From NCBI GenBank assembly GCA_031292485.1, contig JARLHA010000070.1, forward strand, positions 124,001 to 188,000: DNA of 64,000 bases, read 5' to 3'. The translations under genes and the position numbers were made by a program. The notes beneath the pieces were generated by a model, which did no database searches, was not told where the DNA came from, and saw nothing but the letters and a program-made list of their open reading frames with translations. Positions 17,324-26,376 of this stretch are shown here, piece by piece (positions within the stretch are counted from its first letter, which is position 1; every line of letters begins with the position of its first letter). The DNA is from Mucilaginibacter sp. Its GTDB lineage: Bacteria > Bacteroidota > Bacteroidia > Sphingobacteriales > Sphingobacteriaceae.

Positions 17324-18556
17324 TTACGATATCTCTAAATAATCCAGCTCCTTGCCGAATGTTTCCTTTAACTGACTCAATGCAAGCAGTGCGAGTACCG
17401 TAAGAATAGCCATCATAATATAACCACTGTTTATCATACCGTAATGGGCTACCAGCGCAACAAAACCCTGGCTGATAATAATAAGCGAGCCCCGTACAAA
17501 GTTTGGCACTGTTGTAGCAACGGTTGAGCGCAAATTGGTGCCAAACTGTTCGGCAGCAATGGTTACGAATGTTGTCCAATAGCCTACACCAAAACCCATC
17601 AAAAAGCAAAGCCATTGATAACGTTCAGTAGTTAGCCCGGTTGATTTGAGGTAGATTACTGCCGTAATAGCTGATAACACCAGGAACAAATACATCACCA
17701 GCTTCCTGGATTTTGTAATTTGCGCCAACAACCCGTTTACCATTCCGCCAACGGCAATGCCGATATACGCATACAAAATGCTGTCGCCGGCGCTTAATTT
17801 ATCGCGTGCATTCAGCGCAATACCAAATTCCGGCTGTTGCGAAATTAAAATACCCACCACATACCAAAGCGGTGCGCCAATCAAAATACAACATAAATAT
17901 TTCTTAAAGCGGTTCCAGTTAGTGAAAAGCATAAAGAAATTTCCCTTCGAAACATCTTTATGAACAACATTTTTAAACATACCCGATTCAAACGTGCCCA
18001 GGCGAAGCAACAATAATAATATGCCCAATCCTCCTCCTACAAAGTAGGCCTCGCGCCAGCCATAATGCGCAACGATGGCCGCCGCCGCAGCGCCAAAAAG
18101 GCCTACTGACGAAACGATCATCGTGCCATATCCCCTGTTTTGTTTGCTCAAAGTTTCGCTCACCAGGGTGATCCCGGCGCCCAATTCACCGGCGAGCCCT
18201 ATACCGGCTATTACCCGGACTATCGTATACATTTCGGCGCTATGTACCATGCCATTGGCAAAATTTGCCAGGGAATATAAAGTTATGGAGCCGAAGAGTA
18301 CTTTAATCCGGCCAAGCTTGTCGCCCAGTACGCCCCAAAGTATCCCGCCAACCAGAAGGCCTGCCATTTGCCAGTTTAGTATGGAGATTCCTGTTTTAAA
18401 AACGTCCGCAGGTTTTACACCTACATCAAGCAGGCTGGCCTTCCTCACGATGAGAAAAATCAAAAGATCGTATATGTCAACAAAATAGCCTAATGAGGCT
18501 ACTAACACTAAAAGAACAGCATTCCGGGTGAGTTTGGCCGAAGCGTCAGCAGTCAT
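17324..18556 (-). CDS. MFS transporter (metabolite:H+ symporter type)
   Basis: 410-aa inner-membrane carrier with 12 predicted TM helices. The MFS motif between TM2 and TM3 is GVLGDKLGRIKVLFG (about residue 83), and the long TM4 to TM5 region reads RVIAGIGLAGELGAGITLVSETL, like the sugar porter and metabolite:H+ symporter branches (ShiA/ProP-like). Substrate unknown. It lies on the minus strand downstream of the cold shock gene, but a terminator separates them. Confidence 0.88.
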   Translation of the reverse strand: MTADASAKLTRNAVLLVLVASLGYFVDIYDLLIFLIVRKASLLDVGVKPADVFKTGISILNWQMAGLLVGGILWGVLGDKLGRIKVLFGSITLYSLANFANGMVHSAEMYTIVRVIAGIGLAGELGAGITLVSETLSKQNRGYGTMIVSSVGLFGAAAAAIVAHYGWREAYFVGGGLGILLLLLRLGTFESGMFKNVVHKDVSKGNFFMLFTNWNRFKKYLCCILIGAPLWYVVGILISQQPEFGIALNARDKLSAGDSILYAYIGIAVGGMVNGLLAQITKSRKLVMYLFLVLSAITAVIYLKSTGLTTERYQWLCFLMGFGVGYWTTFVTIAAEQFGTNLRSTVATTVPNFVRGSLIIISQGFVALVAHYGMINSGYIMMAILTVLALLALSQLKETFGKELDYLEIS

Positions 18557-18602
18557 AATTGCAATAATGGGTTTGATTTAACAAAAATTTACCTGAATAA
18601 AA

Positions 18603-18626
18603 AAACCCCTGTTAGCGCAGAGGTTT
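18603..18626 (-). terminator. Rho-independent terminator of the cold shock gene
   Basis: AAACCTCTG and CAGGGGTTT (minus strand) pair around a six-base loop and are followed by a T-run on the minus strand; 24 bases after the stop of the cold shock gene. Confidence 0.85.
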
Positions 18627-18649
18627 CTTGAAGAACTTAATCTTTAAAA

Positions 18650-18847
18650 TTATGCTTTTTTTACATTAACTGCCTGTAATCCTTTTCTGCCTTCTTCCAC
18701 ATCGTATGTAACGCTGTCGTTATCTTTAATGGCGTTTACGCCGCCTTGTACATCCTTAAAGTGTACAAAAAGATCTTTACCATCCTCGGTAACGATAAAA
18801 CCATAACCTTTTTGTGTGTTAAACCATTTTACTTTTCCAGTTTTCAT
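18650..18847 (-). CDS. Cold shock protein, CspA family
   Basis: 65-aa single cold shock domain that binds single-stranded RNA or DNA. RNP1 is KGYGFI (residues 13-18) and RNP2 is DLFVHF (about 25-30); it begins KTGKVKWFNTQ as in the family. The roughly 140-base upstream region is AT-rich and separates it from the peroxiredoxin gene; a long 5' leader, as in cold shock mRNAs, is possible but was not resolved. Confidence 0.96.
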   Translation of the reverse strand: MKTGKVKWFNTQKGYGFIVTEDGKDLFVHFKDVQGGVNAIKDNDSVTYDVEEGRKGLQAVNVKKA

Positions 18848-18989
18848 AAATAATAATTGTTGTTGTATAAATAATTGTTTTCCCGATTAATAACCTATGC
18901 CAAAACTGAATAAAAATAACTTATTATCAGAAAGGATATAGCACAGCCAATCTGTTCAAATATATAAAATTATTAATAACCAAATAAAA

Positions 18990-19625
18990 TTATTTATTTG
19001 GTTGCGGCGTAAGGCGTAAATAGGGTTTAACCAGCGTAAAACCTTTAGGAAATTTCGCCGGAATGTCCTCGGTTTTAATTGCCGGCACAACTACAACGTC
19101 CTCTCCTTCTTTCCAGTCGGCAGGTGTGGCGACACTGTAATTGGCTGTTAATTGCAACGAATCAATCACCCTTAAAATTTCCTGGAAATTTCTTCCGGTA
19201 GATGCCGGGTAAGTTATCATCAATTTAATGGTTTTATCAGGCGCTATAATAAACAGCGACCTTACCGTAGCAGTTAGCGAGGCATTGGGATGAATCATGT
19301 CATAAGCCAAAGCAATTTCACGATTTTCATCGCCAATAATAGGGAAATTTACCTCAACCCCCTGGGTTTCATTGATGTCGCTTATCCAGCCTTTGTGCGA
19401 TTCAACAGAATCAACGCTCAGGGCCACCACTTTCACATTTCTCTTGTCAAACTCACTTTTTAAGGAGGCGGTCTTACCTAATTCGGTAGTACACACAGGT
19501 GTGTAATCTGCCGGGTGCGAAAACAAAACACCCCAGCTATCGCCCAAAAATTCATAAAAATCGATGTCGCCCTGTGATGTTTTTGCTGTAAAGTTTGGAG
19601 CTTTATCTCCTAATCGTAAACTCAT
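18990..19625 (-). CDS. 1-Cys peroxiredoxin (Prx6 type)
   Basis: Cytoplasmic thiol peroxidase. The peroxidatic cysteine is C45 in HPADYTPVCTTELG, the exact Prx6 signature; no second conserved resolving cysteine is visible, so the 1-Cys mechanism is likely. The extended C-terminal domain (SVATPADWKEGEDVVVVPAI ... KGFTLVKPYLRLTPQP) is typical of the Prx6 group, 211 aa. Transcribed alone, divergent from the GH15 gene. Confidence 0.95.
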   Translation of the reverse strand: MSLRLGDKAPNFTAKTSQGDIDFYEFLGDSWGVLFSHPADYTPVCTTELGKTASLKSEFDKRNVKVVALSVDSVESHKGWISDINETQGVEVNFPIIGDENREIALAYDMIHPNASLTATVRSLFIIAPDKTIKLMITYPASTGRNFQEILRVIDSLQLTANYSVATPADWKEGEDVVVVPAIKTEDIPAKFPKGFTLVKPYLRLTPQPNK

Positions 19626-19933
19626 AATTTTTAAATTTTATTGCTTAAATAATAATACTAAGGTAAAGCGTTTTTTGATTAAACCATATTAAATTTAAAA
19701 AAAGCTATTATTTATATAGACTTTATATGCTAATATTGCATTGGGGTGAAATGCGGAATCCTGAATGTTAATTCCGGGAGGGTACATCTCCATATTTCCG
19801 AAAATGACCTTATAAATTTATCGATCATTAATCAATCATACCTTGTGTTCCCATTGAAAAATCCGGAATTCAATTTGAACATTCTCTCCAAAAATTTGTT
19901 GCTCTGTTTTAACGCCGAACAAATTATTGATAA

Positions 19934-21718
19934 ATGGAACGACATACCTATCAAACCGGAATTATTGGTAACTGCGCATATCTTGCCCATATTAATAAAA
20001 ATACAAACGTTGATTGGCTTTGCTGGCCGCGGTTTGACAGTACCTTTATTTTTGGCGGTTTGCTTGATAAAAAAAAAGGAGGCGAATTTTCTATTTTGCC
20101 TGTGGAGGAATATACATCGCATCAATATTACCTTGAAAATACCAATGTACTGATCACCGAAATCACCATAAAAAACGGCAATAGTTATAGGATCACTGAT
20201 TTTGCGCCCCGTTTTAGCGAACACCAGCGCTACTATAAAGCACTGATGCTGATCCGGAAAATTGAACCCCTGCAAGGCTCGCCCCGCATTACGGTTAAAT
20301 GTGAGCCGGTATCGGATTACGGAAATGTGAGGCTCCATGTTAACCGGGGCAGCAACCATATCCAATATTTGGGCGGAGAAGAAACCATGCGGCTAACCAC
20401 CAATATACCTGTAAGTTATGTTTTTGATGAGCAGGCTTTTGTGTTGAATGATTGCCGCTACCTGGTGCTTACGTATGGCGAGCCGCTGGAGGCTGCACTG
20501 ATACCCACAGCTGAACGATTTTTGCGGGAAACAACACAGTACTGGCGCACATGGATCAAACACTCATCTATCGCAACCTATTTTCAGCCATTTGTTATAC
20601 GATCGGCCCTGGCGCTTAAAATACACCAGTTTGAGGATACAGGCGCCATTATAGCTGCCAGTACCACCAGTTTACCTGAATCGCCGGGGAGCGGGCGCAA
20701 TTGGGATTACCGCTATTGCTGGCTGCGGGATACCTATTACGTGATCAACGCGCTGAACCACATCGGTCATTTTGAGGAGATGGAAAAATACTTTGGTTAT
20801 GTAACCGATATTTCATTCAGCGAAGATGAGCGTTATCAGCCGCTGTACGGAATTACCGGGAAGAAAAATCTCGCCGAAGAGATCCTTGCCGATCTTGAAG
20901 GTTATATGGGCAATCAGCCCGTACGCATTGGAAACCAGGCCAACGAGCACATTCAGAATGATATTTACGGTCAGGTGATGATATCCCTGCTCCCATTGTA
21001 TACCGATCACCGGTTTATTTTCTCTGAGCGAAAAGACTCGGTACGCTGGATAGAATTTCTATTGGGCAAAATTGAAGCTACCATCGACGAAAAAGATGCG
21101 GGCATATGGGAATTCAGGAATACGGCAAATATACATTGTTACAGTAACCTGTTCCAATGGGCAGGCGCTGCCGCTGCTGAAAAGATGGCTTTAACAATTG
21201 ATAACAATGAGTTGGCTGACAAAGCCCGTTCATTAAAAGAACGTGCGGCCGCGCATATGGAAAGCTGCTACGATCCGGTAAGGAAAGTTTATACCAATTC
21301 GGCCGGCAGCCCAAACCTGGATGCCAGTACGCTCCAACTAATAATGATGAATTACCTTGACCCTGCATCTGACCGGGCAAAGGACCATTTAATTGCTTTA
21401 GAAAAGGAGTTAAAAACACCAAACGGATTGTTTTACAGGTATTTATATAAAGATGATTTTGGGCGCCCTAAAACAACCTTCCTTATTTGCGCCTTCTGGT
21501 ATGTGGAAGCATTGGCCTGCGTTGGCAGGCTTGACGACGCCATGCACGAATTTGAAAACCTGTTGCAATTTAGTAACCACCTGCTTTTATTCAGCGAAGA
21601 TGTTGACGAAGAAGATGGCAGCCAATGGGGTAATTTCCCGCAGGCCTACAGCCATGTGGGTTTAATGAATGCGGCCTACCGGATAGCCATGAAACTGGAC
21701 AGGCCAATATTTTTGTGA
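19934..21718 (+). CDS. GH15 glycosidase (glucoamylase or trehalase type)
   Basis: 594-aa cytoplasmic GH15 enzyme, no signal peptide. N-terminal beta domain starts HTYQTGIIGNCAYLAHINKN and contains NVDWLCWPRFDS; the (alpha/alpha)6 barrel contains GSGRNWDYRYCWLRDTYYV, GIWEFRNTANIHCYSNLFQW with the likely general acid Glu, and GNFPQAYSHVGLMNAAYR near the C-terminus. Bacterial and archaeal GH15 proteins include both glucoamylases and trehalases. The convergent neighbour is the trehalose-phosphate synthase/phosphatase fusion, so a trehalase role is plausible (inference from context). The start is the first ATG consistent with the family N-terminus. Confidence 0.9.
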   Translation: MERHTYQTGIIGNCAYLAHINKNTNVDWLCWPRFDSTFIFGGLLDKKKGGEFSILPVEEYTSHQYYLENTNVLITEITIKNGNSYRITDFAPRFSEHQRYYKALMLIRKIEPLQGSPRITVKCEPVSDYGNVRLHVNRGSNHIQYLGGEETMRLTTNIPVSYVFDEQAFVLNDCRYLVLTYGEPLEAALIPTAERFLRETTQYWRTWIKHSSIATYFQPFVIRSALALKIHQFEDTGAIIAASTTSLPESPGSGRNWDYRYCWLRDTYYVINALNHIGHFEEMEKYFGYVTDISFSEDERYQPLYGITGKKNLAEEILADLEGYMGNQPVRIGNQANEHIQNDIYGQVMISLLPLYTDHRFIFSERKDSVRWIEFLLGKIEATIDEKDAGIWEFRNTANIHCYSNLFQWAGAAAAEKMALTIDNNELADKARSLKERAAAHMESCYDPVRKVYTNSAGSPNLDASTLQLIMMNYLDPASDRAKDHLIALEKELKTPNGLFYRYLYKDDFGRPKTTFLICAFWYVEALACVGRLDDAMHEFENLLQFSNHLLLFSEDVDEEDGSQWGNFPQAYSHVGLMNAAYRIAMKLDRPIFL

Positions 21719-21825
21719 GAAAAGCATAAAGCTAAAAGACCAAAGCGGAAAGCTGTTTTGCGAGTAAGGGCGATGATTCGATGTTCACCATCCGCTTTAG
21801 CTTTGTGCTTTCGCCTTTCAGCTTT
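21719..21825. repeat. AAAGC word-repeat palindrome between convergent genes
   Basis: Left arm (21721-21753) reads AAAAGCATAAAGCTAAAAG then CCAAAGCGGAAAGC; right arm (21791-21825) is its imperfect reverse complement. It fills the whole space between the GH15 stop and the trehalose gene, and the trehalose gene's TGA at 21818-21820 lies inside the right arm. Likely works as a bidirectional terminator. Confidence 0.75.
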
Positions 21826-24016
21826 GATGAACCGCCACACTTTCCGTAAAACTCAATAATAATTTTCGTACCTCCACAGGATTTCTGAGATAAAATTTTG
21901 CGGCGGACACATTGCTGCCAACTTTTATGGTGACAGCATTATCCGGTAGTGATTTAAAAATATCTTCATCCGTATAATCGTCACCAAAAGCAATTATAAA
22001 ATCATAATTATCTTTTTCAACCAACAACAGGGCCGCTTTTCCTTTATTAATCTCTACATTTTTTACCTCCAGCACCTTATCCCCCGGTAAAAGTTGTAAT
22101 CCTTTGTCACTTGCCAGGTATTTTAAATTATTCATCAGTTCGGTGGCGCGCAATTCGCCCAGGCCCTTTTGTGCATTGCGGTAGTGCCAAACCAGCGAGT
22201 AGGTTTTTTCTTCTATAAAAGACCCTGGTGTACGGTCTACGTAGGTTTCCAACACGGGTAAAATATCCTGTTTCCAGCTGTCGGATAATCCGGAAATTTT
22301 GTGCCACGATTTATTTTTTTCTTTATACCAGGCCCCGTGTTCTGCCACCAGATAAACATTTTTATCGCCAAACCATTCGCCAAGATTTTTGTGCTTCCTT
22401 CCGCTTATCATTACTACTTCATTTGCCGGGTCCTCTGTTAATTTATCAATAATCGCAAAAAGTTCCCTGTCCGGGTTAGCCTGCGAGATATTCGGCTTAA
22501 AGCCAACCAGGGTACCGTCATAATCTAAAAATATGATCCGTTTTTTTGTTTTTGAATACCGCTTTACAATGGATTGTTCAGTACCAAAACTCACATGCCG
22601 TGTTTGCATTGAACGCTGCATCTGCTTAACTTCTTTAAGCTTGTCTATAAATATTTTAACCCAATGCAGGATATTGAACTTTGTTACAAGCGCCCTCATT
22701 TGCTGCATCCGCTCTCTTTGTTCATCTTCAGGCATATTCAGGGCCGTAATAATTGCGTCGCATACTTCGTCGACGTTATTAGGGTTAACGATAAGTGCAT
22801 CAATCAGTTCTTTTGACGCACCTGCCATTTCGCTTAGTACCAAAACACCGTCGTTGTTTATCCTGCTGGCCACATATTCTTTGCTCACCAGGTTCATACC
22901 GTCGCGCATGGGCGTAACCAGGCACACATCGGCCGAGGCATATAGCGCTGAAAGCATTTCTATCGGGAACGACCGATAGTAATAATGTATTGGCGTCCAG
23001 TCCATTTTGCGGTAAAGGCCATTGATGTTGCCCACCCTTTTATCTATTTCATCGCGTAGATGGGCATATTGAGGCACCGTGTCCCTGGACGGCACCACGA
23101 TCATATACATGGTGATTTTTTCGGCATATTCGGGGTGTTTTTGCAACAACTGTTCAAAAGCCTGCAGGCGCTGTAATATCCCTTTGCTATAATCAAGCCG
23201 GTCAATTGAAAGGATAAGTTTGGAATTTTTAAAGGCCTCCTTTATCGAGCTGATATGGTCTTTAACCACTTTCGTTAATGGAAGCATGGCATATTTGTGT
23301 ACATCGATGCCCATAGCGAAGGACTCAACCACCAGCGATCGATCGCCGGTAGTGATGATATTTGCGGAGACGGTAACCGGCAAAATCCGGGATACAGCAC
23401 CGGTAAAATGCCGCACATCGTCAAATGTATGGAAGCCGATCAGGTCGGCGCCCATTAGTCCTTCCAGCAATTCATATCGCCAGGGGATATTCCTGAACAT
23501 TTCGTGCGAGGGGAACGGGATATGAAGGAAAAAGCCGATGGAAATATCAGGTAGTTCAGCTCTTACAAGCGAAGGCAAAAGCAACAGTTGGTAATCGTGG
23601 ATCCAGATCACATCGCCGGGCTCCGCAATCTTCAGGATCTCGTCTCTGAATTTCCGGTTAACGATATTATAATATTCCCAATAGGATTGTTTGTAAACGG
23701 TATAAGTTGAAATATAATAGTGAAAAACAGGCCAAAGCACATCATTGCTGAACCCTTCATAATACTGATTAATCTCTTCCTGGTCTAAAAACACAGGCAC
23801 AAGGCTCATATCATTGAGTTGCGCCCTAATATCTTCGCGGTCGTGCTGCCCGGTTACCTCTATACCGGGCCACCCTATCCATTTGTTGTTACCGTGTTTA
23901 TAAACCGAGCCAAGGCCGGTTGCCAAACCGCCTTCACTTGAAGAGAAAACATAGCCATCGTCCGTTTTTGATGTTTTTACAGGGAGCCTGTTAGATACAA
24001 TGATTGTTTTTGGCAT
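21818..24016 (-). CDS. Bifunctional trehalose-6-phosphate synthase/trehalose-phosphatase
   Basis: OtsA-OtsB fusion that makes trehalose from UDP-glucose and glucose-6-phosphate. The N-terminal GT20 domain (1 to about 465) begins TIIVSNRLPVKTS and has WIGWPG, IWIHDYQLLLLP, LHIPFPSHEMFR and the GMNLVSKEY donor-site motif. The C-terminal HAD phosphatase (about 490-725) has DYDGTL with the nucleophilic Asp, VMISGRKH and GDDYTDEDIF. 732 aa is usual for such fusions. The last codons (HQS and TGA) lie within a palindromic cassette. Trehalose is a stress and osmoprotectant. Confidence 0.95.
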   Translation of the reverse strand: MPKTIIVSNRLPVKTSKTDDGYVFSSSEGGLATGLGSVYKHGNNKWIGWPGIEVTGQHDREDIRAQLNDMSLVPVFLDQEEINQYYEGFSNDVLWPVFHYYISTYTVYKQSYWEYYNIVNRKFRDEILKIAEPGDVIWIHDYQLLLLPSLVRAELPDISIGFFLHIPFPSHEMFRNIPWRYELLEGLMGADLIGFHTFDDVRHFTGAVSRILPVTVSANIITTGDRSLVVESFAMGIDVHKYAMLPLTKVVKDHISSIKEAFKNSKLILSIDRLDYSKGILQRLQAFEQLLQKHPEYAEKITMYMIVVPSRDTVPQYAHLRDEIDKRVGNINGLYRKMDWTPIHYYYRSFPIEMLSALYASADVCLVTPMRDGMNLVSKEYVASRINNDGVLVLSEMAGASKELIDALIVNPNNVDEVCDAIITALNMPEDEQRERMQQMRALVTKFNILHWVKIFIDKLKEVKQMQRSMQTRHVSFGTEQSIVKRYSKTKKRIIFLDYDGTLVGFKPNISQANPDRELFAIIDKLTEDPANEVVMISGRKHKNLGEWFGDKNVYLVAEHGAWYKEKNKSWHKISGLSDSWKQDILPVLETYVDRTPGSFIEEKTYSLVWHYRNAQKGLGELRATELMNNLKYLASDKGLQLLPGDKVLEVKNVEINKGKAALLLVEKDNYDFIIAFGDDYTDEDIFKSLPDNAVTIKVGSNVSAAKFYLRNPVEVRKLLLSFTESVAVHQS

Positions 24017-24105
24017 AAAAACCTTTTATGATAAAAGGTTTCTTTATCAAAGTTGTTTTAAAAAAAACCGCAAAACAACGTCGTGCAAGCATATTTTTAC
24101 AAAAA

Positions 24106-24132
24106 TAGCCGCCTGCACAAGGCAGACGGCTA
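24106..24132 (-). terminator. Rho-independent terminator of the PepSY-like gene
   Basis: TAGCCG at 24106-24111 and CGGCTA at 24127-24132 form the outer stem with CTG/CAG continuing inward; the minus strand continues into TTTTTG. 30 bases after the stop. Confidence 0.8.
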
Positions 24133-24161
24133 CGAATAGATAGATTAAATTAAGCGATAAC

Positions 24162-24644
24162 TTATTTTACTTGTTTAAAGAAGTCAAGGTTACCTGAACC
24201 TGTTACCCTAACCAATACTTCGTGGTTATCATTCTTCAAATCAACGAAGTATGAAGTAGCGTCGATGTCGCTGTTAATATCTTCATTTGTTTGGTAAACG
24301 ATCACACTAACAGGAGTATATTCCTTGTATTGTTCAGCGATCAGTTTTTGCGATTTAGCAGGGATAGCTTTATAGCTGATAGTTTGGGTGGTGCCCAGGA
24401 AATCACCGCTAAGGTTGTAAAACGCGGTTTTTTTGGTACCATCGATCAAAAATTCAGCTTTCTGAACGTTTTTGTTAACTGTCCAAACTACGCTGGTCGC
24501 ACCGGCAAAGTCGGCAGCAAACTCTTGTTGAACATAATATGAAGCAGTAGCAGTGTTTTCATTAGCTTTTTTACCGCCATCGGCAGCAAATACAGTTACG
24601 CTGAATAAAGCAGCAGTTGCGATTGTTAAAAATATTTTTTTCAT
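24162..24644 (-). CDS. Secreted PepSY-like (BLIP-like) protein
   Basis: 160 aa from the ATG at 24644, which starts a signal peptide (KKIFLTIATAALFSVTVFAA). The mature part follows the pattern of Bacteroidota PepSY-like/BLIP-like periplasmic proteins: FAADFAGATSVVWTVNKNVQ, KAEFLIDGTKKTAFYNLSGD, then a helix (PAKSQKLIAEQYKEYTPV) and a last hairpin SYFVDLKNDNHEVLVRVTG. These proteins have no established function. It has its own promoter and terminator, so it is monocistronic and may be highly expressed. Confidence 0.8.
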   Translation of the reverse strand: MKKIFLTIATAALFSVTVFAADGGKKANENTATASYYVQQEFAADFAGATSVVWTVNKNVQKAEFLIDGTKKTAFYNLSGDFLGTTQTISYKAIPAKSQKLIAEQYKEYTPVSVIVYQTNEDINSDIDATSYFVDLKNDNHEVLVRVTGSGNLDFFKQVK

Positions 24645-24670
24645 GGTTGTTTTTAATTTTAAATCCATAA

Positions 24671-24700
24671 CAAAAGTAGATATATTTTACCAATTACAAC
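24671..24700 (-). promoter_or_regulatory. Promoter of the PepSY-like gene
   Basis: On the minus strand TACTTTTG (24671-24678) matches the -7 box TAnnTTTG, with a TTG about 18 bases upstream as -33 element. The -7 box is 26 bases before the ATG. Confidence 0.5.
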
Positions 24701-24895
24701 AATATTATTTCACTTTTATGATAATTTCATAATCTTAACCCATTTTTGATGATAATTTTAAATTTTCGCAATTCACTTAGTGTAATATTTACAATATGTC
24801 AATCAAAAAACCACTTAAAAAAGGCTTGATTTTAATTGTAATGCATTTTTAACGTTAATTTAACCTGAAAAATGTCATTTAAGCGTCATGAGGAC
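24701..24895. other. AT-rich non-coding stretch
   Basis: Upstream of the PepSY-like gene. No open frame with coding sense, no hairpin with T-run. It may hold regulatory sites, but none was recognised. Confidence 0.5.
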
Positions 24896-24900
24896 GGTTA

Positions 24901-24974
24901 TTGGTTGATTAAGTTGGATTAAGTTGATTGAGTTAGATAACTTTTCATTCGAAAACCAATCCACTTAATCAACC
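24901..24974. repeat. GGTTGATTAAGT word-repeat palindrome
   Basis: Left arm TTGGTTGATTAAGTTGG followed by ATTAAGTTGATTGAGTTAG; right arm ACCAATCCACTTAATCAACC (24955-24974). Same word type as at 30585-30687 and a single arm at 25183-25217 next to the SDR stop. Confidence 0.72.
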
Positions 24975-25001
24975 GGTTCTATGACGGATAGTGTGGGTGA
25001 T

Positions 25002-25141
25002 TTAAACGCAGAGATGCAGAGAATACACAAAGTTCGCTGAGTTTTTAAATTTTGCAGGCTGTTTATATATTCAAATACCTTTAAAAAATAAAATTATTCC
25101 TCTGTGAACTCAGTGTCTTCTCTGTTTCTCCTGTGTTAAAA
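25002..25141. repeat. GCAGAGA word-repeat palindrome
   Basis: Left arm has GCAGAGATGCAGAGAATACA then CAAAGTTCGCTGAGTT; right arm (25097-25141) has CTGTGAACTCAGTGTCTTCT and CTGTTTCTCCTGTGTTAAA, an imperfect reverse complement. The core is AT-rich and non-coding. Confidence 0.7.
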
Positions 25142-25214
25142 AACTTCTTTAATTAGTTCCTACCAATACAAACCGTTATAGAGCCAATCAACCCAATCAA
25201 CCACACACTAATAC

Positions 25215-26021
25215 TCAACCATTATCCGCAAAGCCTGGATATAGGGTCATCCCGCCATCCATAAAAATGGTAGTGCCGGTGATATAGTCGGCTTCGTCGG
25301 AGGCGAGCCAGGTAGCAAGTTTGCCAATGTCCTCAGGTTCGCCTATGCGATTGTAGGGGATAAGGGTTAGTAATTTATTCAGCGCATCGGGGGTATCCCA
25401 TGCGCTTTTGTTTATCGGGGTTTGTATGGCGCCGGGGCCTATAGCCACTACGCGGATCTTATGCGGGGCTAGTTCCTGCGCAATGCTTTTCATAAACATG
25501 CTGATGCCGCCTTTGCTGGTGGCATAATTTACATGACCCGCCCATGGAATTACTTCGTGCACGCTGCTCATGCAGATAATTTTGCCTGCAGCCTTGCTCC
25601 TGCCTTCAACCACTCCCCTTTTTATAAATTCTTTGGCTGCTTCGCGTGCACAAAGGAACTGACCGGTCAGGTTGATACCGATAACGGTATTCCATTGCTC
25701 CAGGGTCATATCCACAAAGCGGGAATCACGCTGCAGGCCGGCATTGTTTACCAGGATATCAATAGTACCATATTGCCGGTACATTTCGGCAAACATGGCC
25801 TTTACGTCATCTTCTTTGCTGATATCCGCATGGATAGCATAAGCTTTGCCGCCTGCGGCTGTTATTTCATCAACGGTTTGTTCGGCTACTTCGTGGGCAT
25901 CCACATGGTTGATGATCACGTTGGCGCCCGCGGCCGCCATGGCCAACGCTACGCCTTTACCTATGCCGCTGTCGGCACCCGTTATTAATGCCGATTGTCC
26001 CTGTAATGCTGTTGAATTCAT
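25215..26021 (-). CDS. SDR family oxidoreductase (glucose 1-dehydrogenase-like)
   Basis: Classical short-chain dehydrogenase, 268 aa. Cofactor motif TGADSGIGKG (residues 14-23), NNAG (about 92), catalytic Ser in ICMSSVHEV and YATSKGG with the Tyr-Lys pair (about 165). The C-terminal DEADYITGTTIFMDGGMTLYPGF matches glucose 1-dehydrogenase type SDRs. An Asn-His-Val-Asp stretch after the second strand fits NADP or NAD use but does not decide it. Single gene on the minus strand; substrate not certain. Confidence 0.88.
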   Translation of the reverse strand: MNSTALQGQSALITGADSGIGKGVALAMAAAGANVIINHVDAHEVAEQTVDEITAAGGKAYAIHADISKEDDVKAMFAEMYRQYGTIDILVNNAGLQRDSRFVDMTLEQWNTVIGINLTGQFLCAREAAKEFIKRGVVEGRSKAAGKIICMSSVHEVIPWAGHVNYATSKGGISMFMKSIAQELAPHKIRVVAIGPGAIQTPINKSAWDTPDALNKLLTLIPYNRIGEPEDIGKLATWLASDEADYITGTTIFMDGGMTLYPGFADNG

Positions 26022-26112
26022 AGATTTTTATTTTTTATTTATTTTCAAGAGTTAGTATGATAAGATTAAAACCAGTCCCAAAGGATTGACCAGTTAAATT
26101 TCAACAAAAAAG

Positions 26113-26131
26113 GCAGGAGAACCCGGCCTGC
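26113..26131 (-). terminator. Weak terminator after an outer-membrane gene remnant
   Basis: On the minus strand GCAGG pairs with CCTGC across a GC-rich loop and is followed by TTTTTT. It seems to be the original terminator of the gene whose last codons survive at 26177-26257. Confidence 0.5.
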
Positions 26132-26176
26132 ACAAAAATAATACAATTAATTATTAGGCAACAAAAAAGAAATTGA

Positions 26177-26257
26177 TTACTTGCCTTTTAAAGAGAAGTT
26201 ATACCCAATGCGCACGGCAAACATACTGATCACGTTCCCCTCGGTATAATAATTTGA
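26177..26257 (-). pseudogene. C-terminal remnant of an outer-membrane beta-barrel gene
   Basis: The last codons read NYYTEGNVISMFAVRIGYNF then SLKGK and stop: alternating hydrophobic residues ending near an aromatic, as in the final strand of a porin-like OM protein (beta signal). Upstream of this the frame runs into word repeats (TGCAGAT/TGCAAATG) without any protein sense, so nearly all of the gene has been lost; its terminator downstream remains. Confidence 0.55.
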
Positions 26258-26376
26258 GGTGCAGATATGCAAATGTGCGAATGTTGAAGAAAATGTGCAG
26301 ATTTCTGATGTGCAGATGAAAAAAAATAAAATATTTAAGTGCCTATTCATTTGCACATCAGCACATTTGCACATCA
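26253..26376. repeat. TTTGCACATC word-repeat palindrome
   Basis: GGTGCAGATATGCAAATGTG and ATGTGCAGATTTCTGATGTG on the left; CATTTGCACATCAGCACATT then TGCACATC on the right (26349-26376). The TGA stop of mqnA at 26374-26376 is part of the right arm. The left part abuts the OM gene remnant. Confidence 0.78.

Noticed and set aside
17271..17615. Minus-strand open frame at the 3' end of the MFS gene
   Set aside because: It is a shadow of the transporter gene in another frame, rich in Cys and Arg without family sense.
19746..20153. Open frame of 135 codons overlapping the GH15 start
   Set aside because: It lies in another frame of the GH15 gene and its upstream part has no protein family or codon sense; GH15 family matches begin at 19934.
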